5,283 bases of DNA, taken from the NCBI GenBank assembly GCA_016206365.1, contig JACQRR010000023.1:1-5283 (forward strand), read 5' to 3'. The translations under genes and the position numbers were made by a program. The DNA comes from Candidatus Roizmanbacteria bacterium (GTDB lineage: Bacteria > Patescibacteriota > Microgenomatia > UBA1406 > GWC2-37-13). Shown piece by piece: positions 1-5,039 of the stretch; within the stretch, counting starts at the first letter, position 1, and each line of letters begins with the position of its first letter. The notes beneath the pieces are model-generated. The model saw nothing but the letters and a program-made list of their open reading frames with translations, was not told the DNA's origin and ran no database searches.

Positions 1-70
1 AAACTCAAATCTCAAAACTAGCAGTGATCTTAATATTAAAAATGATTTAAATAAAACCTTTTCAAATTTT

Positions 71-125
71 GAAAATTGGGATTTGAAACTTGATTGGAAA
101 TTGGGATTTGGTAATTGGAAATTTT
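71..125. repeat. Degenerate AT-rich direct repeats upstream of the lipase-like gene
   Basis: Three imperfect copies of a roughly 15-base unit lie here: GAAAATTGGGATTTGA at 71, GGAAATTGGGATTTGG at 96 and a more diverged GGTAATTGGAAATTTT at 110. An 11-base core, ATTGGGATTTG, is identical in the first two. A short near-palindrome (TTCAAA-T-TTTGAA, 61-73) abuts the first copy. No convincing gene is seen in bases 1-250 on either strand. The minus-strand frame at 176-403 is not credible because it runs through the promoter and signal-peptide region of the next gene. Function is unknown; spacer low-complexity sequence is the simplest reading. Confidence 0.5.
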
Positions 126-149
126 TTAAATATATCCTTTTCGACAAAC

Positions 150-177
150 TTCTCTCCCCTCTTCTTACCCCTCTCTT
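150..177. repeat. Pyrimidine mirror repeat (possible triplex-forming site)
   Basis: The plus strand is pyrimidine for 29 bases (149-177) except one A at 167. Inside it, TTCTCTCCCC (150-159) is repeated in mirror order as CCCCTCTCTT (168-177), a perfect 10-base mirror repeat around an 8-base centre. Homopurine-homopyrimidine mirror repeats are the classical requirement for intramolecular triplex (H-DNA). It ends about 75 bases before the -35 box of the next promoter. The symmetry is seen directly; any regulatory role is inference. Confidence 0.5.
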
Positions 178-251
178 AAATCTGGATAACAAAGGCAGTA
201 TCCTGGAGCTTTATATAAGGAAAAAATAGCGCTTTTGTAGCATATAGTCCA

Positions 252-280
252 TTGACCTTTGTAAACAAAAAATATAGATA
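252..280 (+). promoter_or_regulatory. Probable sigma70-type promoter of the lipase-like gene
   Basis: The -35 box is TTGACC at 252-257, five of six matches to TTGACA. A weak -10 lies in TATAGATA at 273-280; reading it as TAGATA (275-280) gives a 17-base spacer, while TATAGA (273-278) gives 15. Transcription would begin at about 285-288, on or just before the ATG at 288, leaving essentially no leader. No Shine-Dalgarno sequence precedes that ATG. This also explains why the TTG at 252 should not be read as a start codon: it is part of the -35 box. Confidence 0.5.
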
Positions 281-287
281 TGTTTTA

Positions 288-3020
288 ATGAACAAATATC
301 TTATCTTCATTCTTTTCATACTTGCTTTTCTCTCGATTACTACTTCTATCCAGGCTTTTGATCCATTTATAAAGTCGCCCAGCAACCCCCTTCCCTTCAC
401 CAATAACTTTCAAAACTGGAATGAGGTCGGACAATACCAGCCATCAGTCATATTTGATAACGGGATTTACAAGATGTGGTATGCCAGCAACTCAGGGTCC
501 CAGTTTAAGATTATCTATGCGGTTTCCCCTAACGCTATAAATTGGGCTCGTCAGAATCTTCTTGACCTCTACCCTGGTTTTGACAACCACGACCCTGCAA
601 TTTTAAAAACCCAAAACGGTTTCACTTTATTTTTTGTTGCATCAACAAACCGTGGTAGTCAAAATTTCAAAATTTACAAGATAGACTCACCAGATGGAAT
701 AAATTTCGATACGAACTCGCGCCTGTTGGTACTGCAACCATCTAATAATCTAGAAACAAATGCTGTTTCGTCTCCATTTGTAATATACGAAAATGCTACT
801 TATTATCTTTTTTATCTCTGTTGGGGAAGCCAAGGATTTAGAATTTGCTTGACCACTTCAACTGACGGAAATCAGTGGCAACGATGTCAAAATAATCCAA
901 TTATATCTGAGATAAGTGATGGACCAACCATCTTGACAAAAGAAGGGAAACATTATCTATTTTTCCAATCTCCTCTGGGAGTACGACAGGCAGAATCATC
1001 AGATAATTTATCTTGTTCTATGACTTGGTCTAATTTTCAAACAGTTTTGCAGGAAGCAATAATTGGTCCATCGATCTTAGAAAATCAAAATATACTCTAT
1101 CTCTATTATTCAGGTTTCGAACAGCCTGGATTGACTATAAACCTTGCAACATCAGGCGTGCAGGTATCTCCCACTCCGACTATTACTCCCTCACCTACGT
1201 TAACTCAAACGCCTACACCTACTCCAACACCAAAATCTATAAAAAACAAAATTGTGCTGATTCCTGGTCTTTTTGCTTCTTGGAATAAAGATGCGATGTT
1301 ACATAATACAGAAGTCTCTCAAGACAAATGGAAGCTTTTAGCATTTGTTAAAGAATACAACGGGCTCACTAAATCGCTGCAAAACCTAGGGTACATAAAA
1401 GATAAGGATTTTTTTATCTTCGCCTATGATTGGCGAAAAAACCTTGATGTTTTGGCCGATGATCTGAAGCAGTTCCTTACAAATCAAAAGCTTGCAAATT
1501 CACCGATTGATCTAGTCGGTCACTCTTTAGGAGGCCTCGTCACAAGAATATATGGGCAAAAAAATGGAATAAGTTCAATCGATAAAATTATAACGGTCGG
1601 ATCTCCCCATTTGGGTACAGCAAAAGTATATAGGCTCGTCGAGGCTGGCGAAATTGAAAGAGAAGACTCAACTCTTTGGCTCATGCAAAAACTATTTTTT
1701 TCTATAAATAGGAAAATGTTCGAAACCGATAAACAAACCATACAGAATATTATGCCTGTTGCAAATGATTTATTTCCAATCTATGATTTTTTACTCGACA
1801 ACGATGGAAATACCATCTCTATTCAATCCATGAAAATAAAGAATATGACTTTACTTTCTTATACATCCAGTTTTCCTCAACTTTTCACTTCGTTGACAAC
1901 AATAGCCGGCAATAAAGATAATAATACTCTTTCTGGCTATAAGGTTGTACAGAGAACTAAACTGGATGTTCTGCTTAACAACTACCCAGACGGACGGCCT
2001 AGCGATAAACGTTTTGCTAACGGAGATGGCGTTATTAATACTTCCAGCGCTTTGGCAGGAAATGAGCAAATTGGTCTCCTGGCAGATCATGGAGAAATAA
2101 TTTACAAGTCTCAATCTATTAAAACAATTCTTGATAAGCTCAACATTCCATATAGCCAAAATCAAATCATCGAAGGGGATGCCACTAAAATCTCTCCCTC
2201 GCTTATCTTTTCTCTACTTTCGCCCGCCGAAATGGAGGTCGAATTTAACTCCCAACAGTATAAAGAAACCGAAGGCTTAATATATATCGAAAACGCCCAA
2301 CGCGGCGATTACACCTTAAAGGTGCAAGGAAGATCTCCAGGAGGCTCTTATTCGGTCTTGGTCGGACAAATATCAGACAACGACGATGAGTGGTTCGAGA
2401 TTAAAGGCGAGATAAATAAGCTATTTCCATTCCTTCAAACTGATACCTATCATCTTAGTTTTAATCCAGACAATCTTCTTGATTTTCCTGTAAATCAGAA
2501 TGACATTATTTCACTTTTTGATCTTTTGATTCAAAGGCTATCTCTCAGCAAAAAAGATTATCGTCACTCAAATCTGGGTGAGGCGATCGAGGAAGTTAAA
2601 GAAGCGAAGAAAAGTTTTAGTAAAAAGAAGTTTGATGACATGCGAAAAGAGCTTCTTGAGTCTCATGAAGAGATTTTTGAAGCCCGAAGAAAGGGGTCAA
2701 CAATCTTTAAGAATGAATTATATGACGCGGTCTTCCAGCTAGAAAATCTTTATGAAAGGACTTCGCAAGTGTCAAATTATTCTCCAAATCAAGTAAAACT
2801 TCAAAAGAAACTAAACGATATAAAAGAAGATTACTTAGAACTCGAAGAATATCTTCTCAAACAAAAAAATAAAGGAAAAAATGTTATGGATAAATCAGTC
2901 TCACTTTCGCAAATGATCGACAAACTCCAAAAAGCCCAAGAAGAAATTTCAAAAAATAATCTCCCCCTCGTCGAAATTCTCCTAATCTCTGCCGAAAGAT
3001 TGGGTAAGGAAGTGAAATAA
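288..3020 (+). CDS. Secreted beta-propeller / LCAT-like alpha/beta-hydrolase (lipase-esterase) with helical C-terminal tail
   Basis: The protein has 910 residues. The ATG at 288 is chosen because it begins an ideal signal peptide (MNKYLIFILFILAFL..., cleavage likely after Ala23); the frame stays open back to TTG 252, but that lies in the promoter. Residues about 24-290 repeat the pattern 'DGP/SP..I...g.YyLfY......I..atS.DG..W', as in five-bladed propellers of GH43/GH32-like folds; all four cysteines of the protein are here. A Pro-Thr linker spans about 294-315. Residues 316-620 form an alpha/beta-hydrolase of the LCAT/PGAP1-like kind: LIPGLF oxyanion strand, YDWR, nucleophile elbow GHSLGG with Ser413, GSPHLGT, probable acid Asp580 in NGDGV and His601 in ADHGEI. 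Residues about 640-735 look like a beta-sandwich (GDYTLKVQG, GSYSVLVG), and 740-910 are charged helices, probably coiled coil. There is no C-terminal membrane anchor, so secretion or surface association is likely. Lipase or esterase activity is inferred from the intact triad; the substrate is unknown, and the propeller may only bind glycan. Confidence 0.87.
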   Translation: MNKYLIFILFILAFLSITTSIQAFDPFIKSPSNPLPFTNNFQNWNEVGQYQPSVIFDNGIYKMWYASNSGSQFKIIYAVSPNAINWARQNLLDLYPGFDNHDPAILKTQNGFTLFFVASTNRGSQNFKIYKIDSPDGINFDTNSRLLVLQPSNNLETNAVSSPFVIYENATYYLFYLCWGSQGFRICLTTSTDGNQWQRCQNNPIISEISDGPTILTKEGKHYLFFQSPLGVRQAESSDNLSCSMTWSNFQTVLQEAIIGPSILENQNILYLYYSGFEQPGLTINLATSGVQVSPTPTITPSPTLTQTPTPTPTPKSIKNKIVLIPGLFASWNKDAMLHNTEVSQDKWKLLAFVKEYNGLTKSLQNLGYIKDKDFFIFAYDWRKNLDVLADDLKQFLTNQKLANSPIDLVGHSLGGLVTRIYGQKNGISSIDKIITVGSPHLGTAKVYRLVEAGEIEREDSTLWLMQKLFFSINRKMFETDKQTIQNIMPVANDLFPIYDFLLDNDGNTISIQSMKIKNMTLLSYTSSFPQLFTSLTTIAGNKDNNTLSGYKVVQRTKLDVLLNNYPDGRPSDKRFANGDGVINTSSALAGNEQIGLLADHGEIIYKSQSIKTILDKLNIPYSQNQIIEGDATKISPSLIFSLLSPAEMEVEFNSQQYKETEGLIYIENAQRGDYTLKVQGRSPGGSYSVLVGQISDNDDEWFEIKGEINKLFPFLQTDTYHLSFNPDNLLDFPVNQNDIISLFDLLIQRLSLSKKDYRHSNLGEAIEEVKEAKKSFSKKKFDDMRKELLESHEEIFEARRKGSTIFKNELYDAVFQLENLYERTSQVSNYSPNQVKLQKKLNDIKEDYLELEEYLLKQKNKGKNVMDKSVSLSQMIDKLQKAQEEISKNNLPLVEILLISAERLGKEVK

Positions 3021-3028
3021 AAATAAAG

Positions 3029-3056
3029 TTGACAATACGAATAAGTTTTATATACT
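3029..3056 (+). promoter_or_regulatory. Strong sigma70-type promoter placing the start of transcription on ATG 3063
   Basis: A perfect -35 box TTGACA (3029-3034) is followed after 16 bases by TATACT (3051-3056), five of six matches to TATAAT. This is the best promoter in the window. A start seven bases downstream falls on the A of ATG 3063, so the mRNA would be leaderless. The promoter begins eight bases after the stop codon of the lipase-like gene, so the small gene is transcribed independently. No terminator hairpin is visible between the two genes. Confidence 0.75.
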
Positions 3057-3062
3057 AGCATC

Positions 3063-3179
3063 ATGGCTTTAGAACAATTTGAAAGAGTTGACGACGAACT
3101 AAATTCAGGGTATTATCAAATGGAAACTATTATTGGAAATGACCAAAGAAAGAAAGAAAGAAAGAGTACAAGCATTTAA
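3063..3179 (+). CDS. Leaderless 38-residue 5' reading frame, probably the detached N-terminus of the following gene
   Basis: This frame starts with the ATG that lies exactly where the TTGACA/TATACT promoter should begin transcription. It encodes 38 residues (MALEQFERVDDELNSGY...RKKERKSTSI) and ends at TAA 3177-3179, shortly after five AAAG repeats. The larger open frame (3139-3534) overlaps it in another register. Removing one base, or one whole AAAG unit, joins the two into a single protein of about 156 residues. It is therefore best seen as the true start of one gene split by repeat slippage, though a separate small peptide coupled to the downstream frame cannot be excluded. The peptide has no signal sequence and no family I recognise. 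Confidence 0.5.
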   Translation: MALEQFERVDDELNSGYYQMETIIGNDQRKKERKSTSI

Positions 3180-3534
3180 TTTTCCAAGTACAATGTCATT
3201 AGGAGAATTTGAACGAAGGTTAGCAGAAGAACTTTTCGCCGAGGGTAAATTAGTCGCCGCTTTCAGGTATGGACATAAAGGTTTAGCTGCATTCGTTCTT
3301 AATAGAGCTTTAATATCTCGCGTTGATGGATTGGAAATTAAATATAATGAATTAACGTTACATCAAGATGAATTAGCAGATGTTGCTCCTTCTATCACGG
3401 ATGATGTATGGGGTATTAAATTAGTTCAAATGGGTGGAAGATCGTCGGGCAATTTTCCCTATGCTAGGGTAACAGGATCATTACTTGACGGTAATCCATT
3501 TAGTGTAAAAATTTCTTTTTATGTTCCTCGATAA
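3139..3534 (+). CDS. Hypothetical protein, possibly the frame-shifted body of a repeat-controlled gene
   Basis: I do not recognise the family. From ATG 3139 it has 131 residues (a TTG at 3133 is the longest possible start, and ATG 3193 is another option). It is soluble, with no signal peptide or membrane segment. The first part is basic (MTKERKKER), then comes a probable amphipathic helix (SLGEFERRLAEELF), then a mixed alpha/beta region with a glycine-rich turn (MGGRSSGNFPYAR) and a terminal strand (FSVKISFYVPR), suggesting a small compact domain. No Shine-Dalgarno sequence precedes any of the three starts, whereas the promoter points to ATG 3063 in another frame; the AAAG tract at 3145-3164 lies at the junction. 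Downstream, an inverted-repeat structure begins 13 bases after the stop. Expression in the present register may need internal initiation, frameshifting or repeat contraction. The function is unknown. Confidence 0.62.
   Translation: MTKERKKERVQAFNFPSTMSLGEFERRLAEELFAEGKLVAAFRYGHKGLAAFVLNRALISRVDGLEIKYNELTLHQDELADVAPSITDDVWGIKLVQMGGRSSGNFPYARVTGSLLDGNPFSVKISFYVPR
3145..3164 (+). repeat. Tetranucleotide tract (AAAG)x5 inside coding sequence
   Basis: Five perfect tandem AAAG units are followed by a partial unit (AG). The tract sits about 80 bases after the leaderless ATG at 3063. With five units that frame stops at 3177; with four (or seven) units it reads straight into the 3139-3534 frame, giving DQRKKERVQAF at the join. 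Tetranucleotide tracts near the 5' end of genes are the standard layout of phase-variable loci changed by slipped-strand replication. Five units is short for a highly mutable tract. Confidence 0.85.
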
Positions 3535-3546
3535 AATTAATAAATT

Positions 3547-3639
3547 GTGGTCGCTGAAGGATTTGTTCAACTGACTGTTTGCGAGAATTTTAAGCAATTA
3601 CAGTCAGTTAATCCCGCTTTGCGGGAAATCTTCAACCAC
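3547..3639. other. Three-way-junction inverted-repeat element in the intergenic region
   Basis: Nested complementary segments occupy the gap between the small gene and tRNA-Val. The outer stem pairs GTGGT (3547-3551), TGAAG (3555-3559) and ATTT (3561-3564) with AAATCTTCAACCAC (3626-3639), leaving a 3-base and a 1-base bulge. Inside are two hairpins: AACTGACTGT (3569-3578) with ACAGTCAGTT (3600-3609), perfect over 10 bases and extendable by TTGC/GCAA after a bulge, and TCCCGC-TTT-GCGGGA (3612-3626; A3626 can pair with either stem). No T-run follows the GC-rich hairpin on either strand, so it is not a textbook intrinsic terminator, although it separates two converging transcripts. Alternatives are a mobile palindromic repeat, a structured RNA 3' end, or a recombination site. 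Confidence 0.6.
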
Positions 3640-3665
3640 TTCAACCCGCCTGCCAAAGCTCTCTG

Positions 3666-3737
3666 TGAGCCCGGATGGATTTGAACCATCGACCTTTCGA
3701 ATGTGAATCGAATGCTCTACCGCTGAGCTACGAGCTC
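3666..3737 (-). tRNA. tRNA-Val (anticodon CAC)
   Basis: On the minus strand the 72 bases fold into a complete cloverleaf. The acceptor stem is GAGCTCG/CGGGCTC (7 bp with one G-T pair). The D arm is GCTC-AGCGGTA-GAGC. The anticodon arm is TTCGA-TTCACAT-TCGAA, with CAC at positions 34-36, reading GTG. The variable loop is AGGTC and the T arm is GATGG-TTCAAAT-CCATC. The discriminator base is A, as expected for valine. CCA is not encoded (CAG follows). It lies downstream of a broken tRNA on the same strand and is probably co-transcribed from the promoter at 3862-3870. Confidence 0.93.
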
Positions 3738-3758
3738 TGGCTAGCGGGCAGGTGTGAA

Positions 3759-3776
3759 TCCCGACATTCATCGGGA
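3759..3776. repeat. Small perfect palindrome between the two tRNA sequences
   Basis: TCCCGA (3759-3764) and TCGGGA (3771-3776) form a 6-bp stem with a 6-base loop (CATTCA). On the minus strand it starts at the third anticodon base of the broken tRNA and is followed by about 20 bases (TTCACACCTGCCCGC...) that do not complete a tRNA. GC-rich hairpins of this kind often belong to dispersed palindromic repeats; whether this one is repeated in the genome cannot be seen here. Confidence 0.6.
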
Positions 3777-3810
3777 CAAGTTCCGCGCTCTGCCGCTGAG
3801 CTACAGATCC
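3776..3810 (-). pseudogene. Truncated tRNA 5' half, possibly from tRNA-Thr(TGT)
   Basis: On the minus strand the sequence follows a perfect tRNA 5' half: acceptor strand GGATCTG, TA, D arm GCTC-AGCGGCA-GAGC, linker G, anticodon 5' stem CGGAA, then CTTGT. If C32-T33-T34-G35-T36 is the correct register, the anticodon is TGT (threonine). After that the match ends: the expected anticodon 3' stem (TTCCG), a canonical T arm and an acceptor 3' strand (CAGATCC) are all absent between here and tRNA-Val, and a TCCCGA/TCGGGA palindrome occupies the break. Forcing the 73 bases up to tRNA-Val into a cloverleaf fails in the anticodon, T and acceptor stems. It is most likely a pseudogene made by insertion or deletion. 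A split or interrupted tRNA is a less likely alternative. Confidence 0.65.
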
Positions 3811-3861
3811 TTTCAGCGTTTATCTGCGTTACTTTTTACATATGTCCGCTTCTATTTCTAT

Positions 3862-3870
3862 ATTATATCA
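3862..3870 (-). promoter_or_regulatory. Extended -10 promoter for the tRNA transcript
   Basis: The minus strand carries TGATATAAT here: a perfect TATAAT (3867-3862) preceded by the TGn extension. No good -35 box is found 16-18 bases upstream (GAGGTT at 17), which the extended -10 can offset. Transcription would begin near 3855, giving a leader of about 45 bases before the tRNA fragment at 3810 and then tRNA-Val. It lies just ahead of the opposite-strand lepB promoter. Confidence 0.55.
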
Positions 3871-3874
3871 TCCC

Positions 3875-3903
3875 TTGTTTTTCAAACCTCCCTTTATTAC
3901 AAT
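3875..3903 (+). promoter_or_regulatory. Probable lepB promoter
   Basis: A weak -35 (TTGTTT, 3875-3880) is followed after 17 bases by TACAAT (3898-3903), five of six matches to the -10 consensus. Transcription would begin at about 3910, two bases before the lepB ATG at 3912, so the mRNA would be leaderless or nearly so. No Shine-Dalgarno sequence occurs before that ATG. The polymerase footprint would overlap that of the divergent tRNA promoter at 3862-3870. Confidence 0.5.
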
Positions 3904-3911
3904 GAAAACTT

Positions 3912-4544
3912 ATGGTCATAGTAAAAGCGATCATCGATTTTGTCATGGATATTTTGGAGACGATTGTTTTTATCGGCTCACTTTTTATTGTCGTCTACCT
4001 GTTTATTATGGCTCCAAATCAGGTAAAAGGTGCCTCAATGGAGCCAGCATTCAATTCCGGTGAGTATATTTTGACAAGTAAAATTACTTATAAATTTCGC
4101 CAGCCCCACCGCGGCGATGTTGTCGTATTTAAATCCCCAATAAATCCTGACATCGACTACATCAAACGCATCATTGGCCTTCCCGGAGATCAGATCATGG
4201 TCAACACTGGAGAAATACGTATTAACGAAAATCTGCTCGAGGAAAATTATATTGCCGCAAAAACCAATACTTGGGAAGGAGGCTATATTAGAGAGGGTGT
4301 TCCAATCACCGTTCCTCCTAAAATGGTATTGGTCATGGGTGACAATAGACAAAGGTCGTCTGATTCACGTGAATTTGGACCAATTCCCATTGAGGACATA
4401 ATCGGAGTGGTATTCTTTCGTTATTTTCCCACAAATAAAATGGGAAAAATCAATAATCCACTTCCCAAATCACTTCAATCATATATTCTGCCACATCTCA
4501 AAGTTTTTCAAAAAACCTCGTATCTCTTTGCTAGTCTTTTCTAA
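3912..4544 (+). CDS. lepB: Signal peptidase I (S26 family)
   Basis: This membrane-bound serine protease removes signal peptides from proteins exported by Sec or Tat. The 210-residue protein has one N-terminal membrane segment (about residues 14-34, VFIGSLFIVVYLFIM). It then shows the S26A motifs: GASMEP with nucleophile Ser42, RGDVVVFKSP, YIKRIIGLPGD with general base Lys85, and box E MGDNRQRSSDSREFGPI from Gly143. Both catalytic residues are present, so it should be active. Its size suits a minimal Gram-positive-like enzyme with a single anchor. Conserved sequence ends at about residue 180 (VVFFRYFP); the last 30 residues are unconserved, and the final third of them is encoded opposite the end of the next gene. 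ATG 3912 starts the protein directly after a plausible promoter, without a ribosome binding site. An extracytoplasmic active site is expected, and the secreted protein at 288-3020 is a plausible substrate. Confidence 0.95.
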   Translation: MVIVKAIIDFVMDILETIVFIGSLFIVVYLFIMAPNQVKGASMEPAFNSGEYILTSKITYKFRQPHRGDVVVFKSPINPDIDYIKRIIGLPGDQIMVNTGEIRINENLLEENYIAAKTNTWEGGYIREGVPITVPPKMVLVMGDNRQRSSDSREFGPIPIEDIIGVVFFRYFPTNKMGKINNPLPKSLQSYILPHLKVFQKTSYLFASLF

Positions 4545-5039
4545 ATCTCCCTTAATCTCAAGAATTATTTTGCTTTTTATCCGCGTTTGAATTATTCTGA
4601 GGCTAAGATTTTTTTTTAACGCCGTTATTTTTTGGATAAAATTATTCTTTTCCTCTGGACTTATATACTCACCTTGGGTACTCACACCATATAAAATGTC
4701 TCGTACAAGCTCTTCCGTTGCCTTCACATTTAAAGAATCCGCTAATACTTTTTCATATACTTCGATCATCACTGCTTCGTCTTTGATACGGGAGATGATA
4801 AATAAATGACTCAATGAAATACTATTTGAATAGTATCCATCAGCTATTGCTTCGGGCAACCGATTTAAGCGAAGAAGATGGCAGATGTAAGAAGATTTCA
4901 CTCCCAGTTCTTTAGCAACGTCTTTAACTTTGACATCTTTTGTCTTGATTAAATGAGTAAGAAGTCTAACCTTTTGCATGATATCAGATTCTCCTTTTAT
5001 CGACTCCATGAGTTGATCTATCTCAGCTGACGTAGACAT
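4479..5039 (-). CDS. ParB-like DNA-binding protein lacking the N-terminal CTPase domain
   Basis: The 186-residue protein resembles the central helix-turn-helix domain of ParB/Spo0J/KorB. Residues about 22-115 contain the recognition motif VKDVAKELGVKSSYICHLLRL (about 38-58), followed by the family's LPEAI...SISLSHLFIISRI..., and LNVKATEELVRDIL matching the usual 'LsVReTEelV' helix. Residues 128-186 are compatible with a short ParB-type C-terminal dimerisation region. The N-terminal ParB domain with its GERR box is absent, so CTP-dependent sliding is not expected; a simple site-specific DNA binder or nucleoid protein is more likely. ATG 5039 is chosen because AGAGG lies 8 bases upstream; TTG 5063 would add eight residues without such a site. 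The gene overlaps the end of rpmA by 17 bases, implying translational coupling. Its 3' end overlaps lepB tail to tail. Confidence 0.8.
   Translation of the reverse strand: MSTSAEIDQLMESIKGESDIMQKVRLLTHLIKTKDVKVKDVAKELGVKSSYICHLLRLNRLPEAIADGYYSNSISLSHLFIISRIKDEAVMIEVYEKVLADSLNVKATEELVRDILYGVSTQGEYISPEEKNNFIQKITALKKNLSLRIIQTRIKSKIILEIKGDLEKTSKEIRGFLKNFEMWQNI

Noticed and set aside
252..287. TTG start at 252 for the lipase-like protein
   Set aside because: The TTG is part of a TTGACC -35 box. The ATG at 288 starts a clean signal peptide and fits the predicted start of transcription.
24..1160. Active glycoside hydrolase in the N-terminal propeller
   Set aside because: The fold pattern is visible, but I could not assign a full set of catalytic acids, so no enzymatic role is claimed.
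1520..2165. Minus-strand open frames inside the lipase-like gene
   Set aside because: They are antisense to the conserved hydrolase motifs, with no starts or domains of their own.
3612..3626. TCCCGC-TTT-GCGGGA as an intrinsic terminator
   Set aside because: The stem is strong but no run of T follows on either strand. It is recorded as part of the three-way junction instead.
3738..3810. Complete second tRNA directly before tRNA-Val
   Set aside because: The length would fit (73 bases), but the anticodon, T and acceptor stems do not pair and the T loop is not canonical.
3675..3905. Open frame of 76 residues beginning MDLNHRPFECESNALPLSY
   Set aside because: This is the well-known artefact of reading tRNA genes on the opposite strand; it spans tRNA-Val and the tRNA fragment.
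3842..4063. Open frame of 73 residues overlapping the lepB start
   Set aside because: It is out of frame with lepB and covers its promoter and N-terminal region. No ribosome binding site or recognisable domain.
4035..4401. Frames on both strands inside lepB
   Set aside because: They are shadows of the catalytic region of signal peptidase I.
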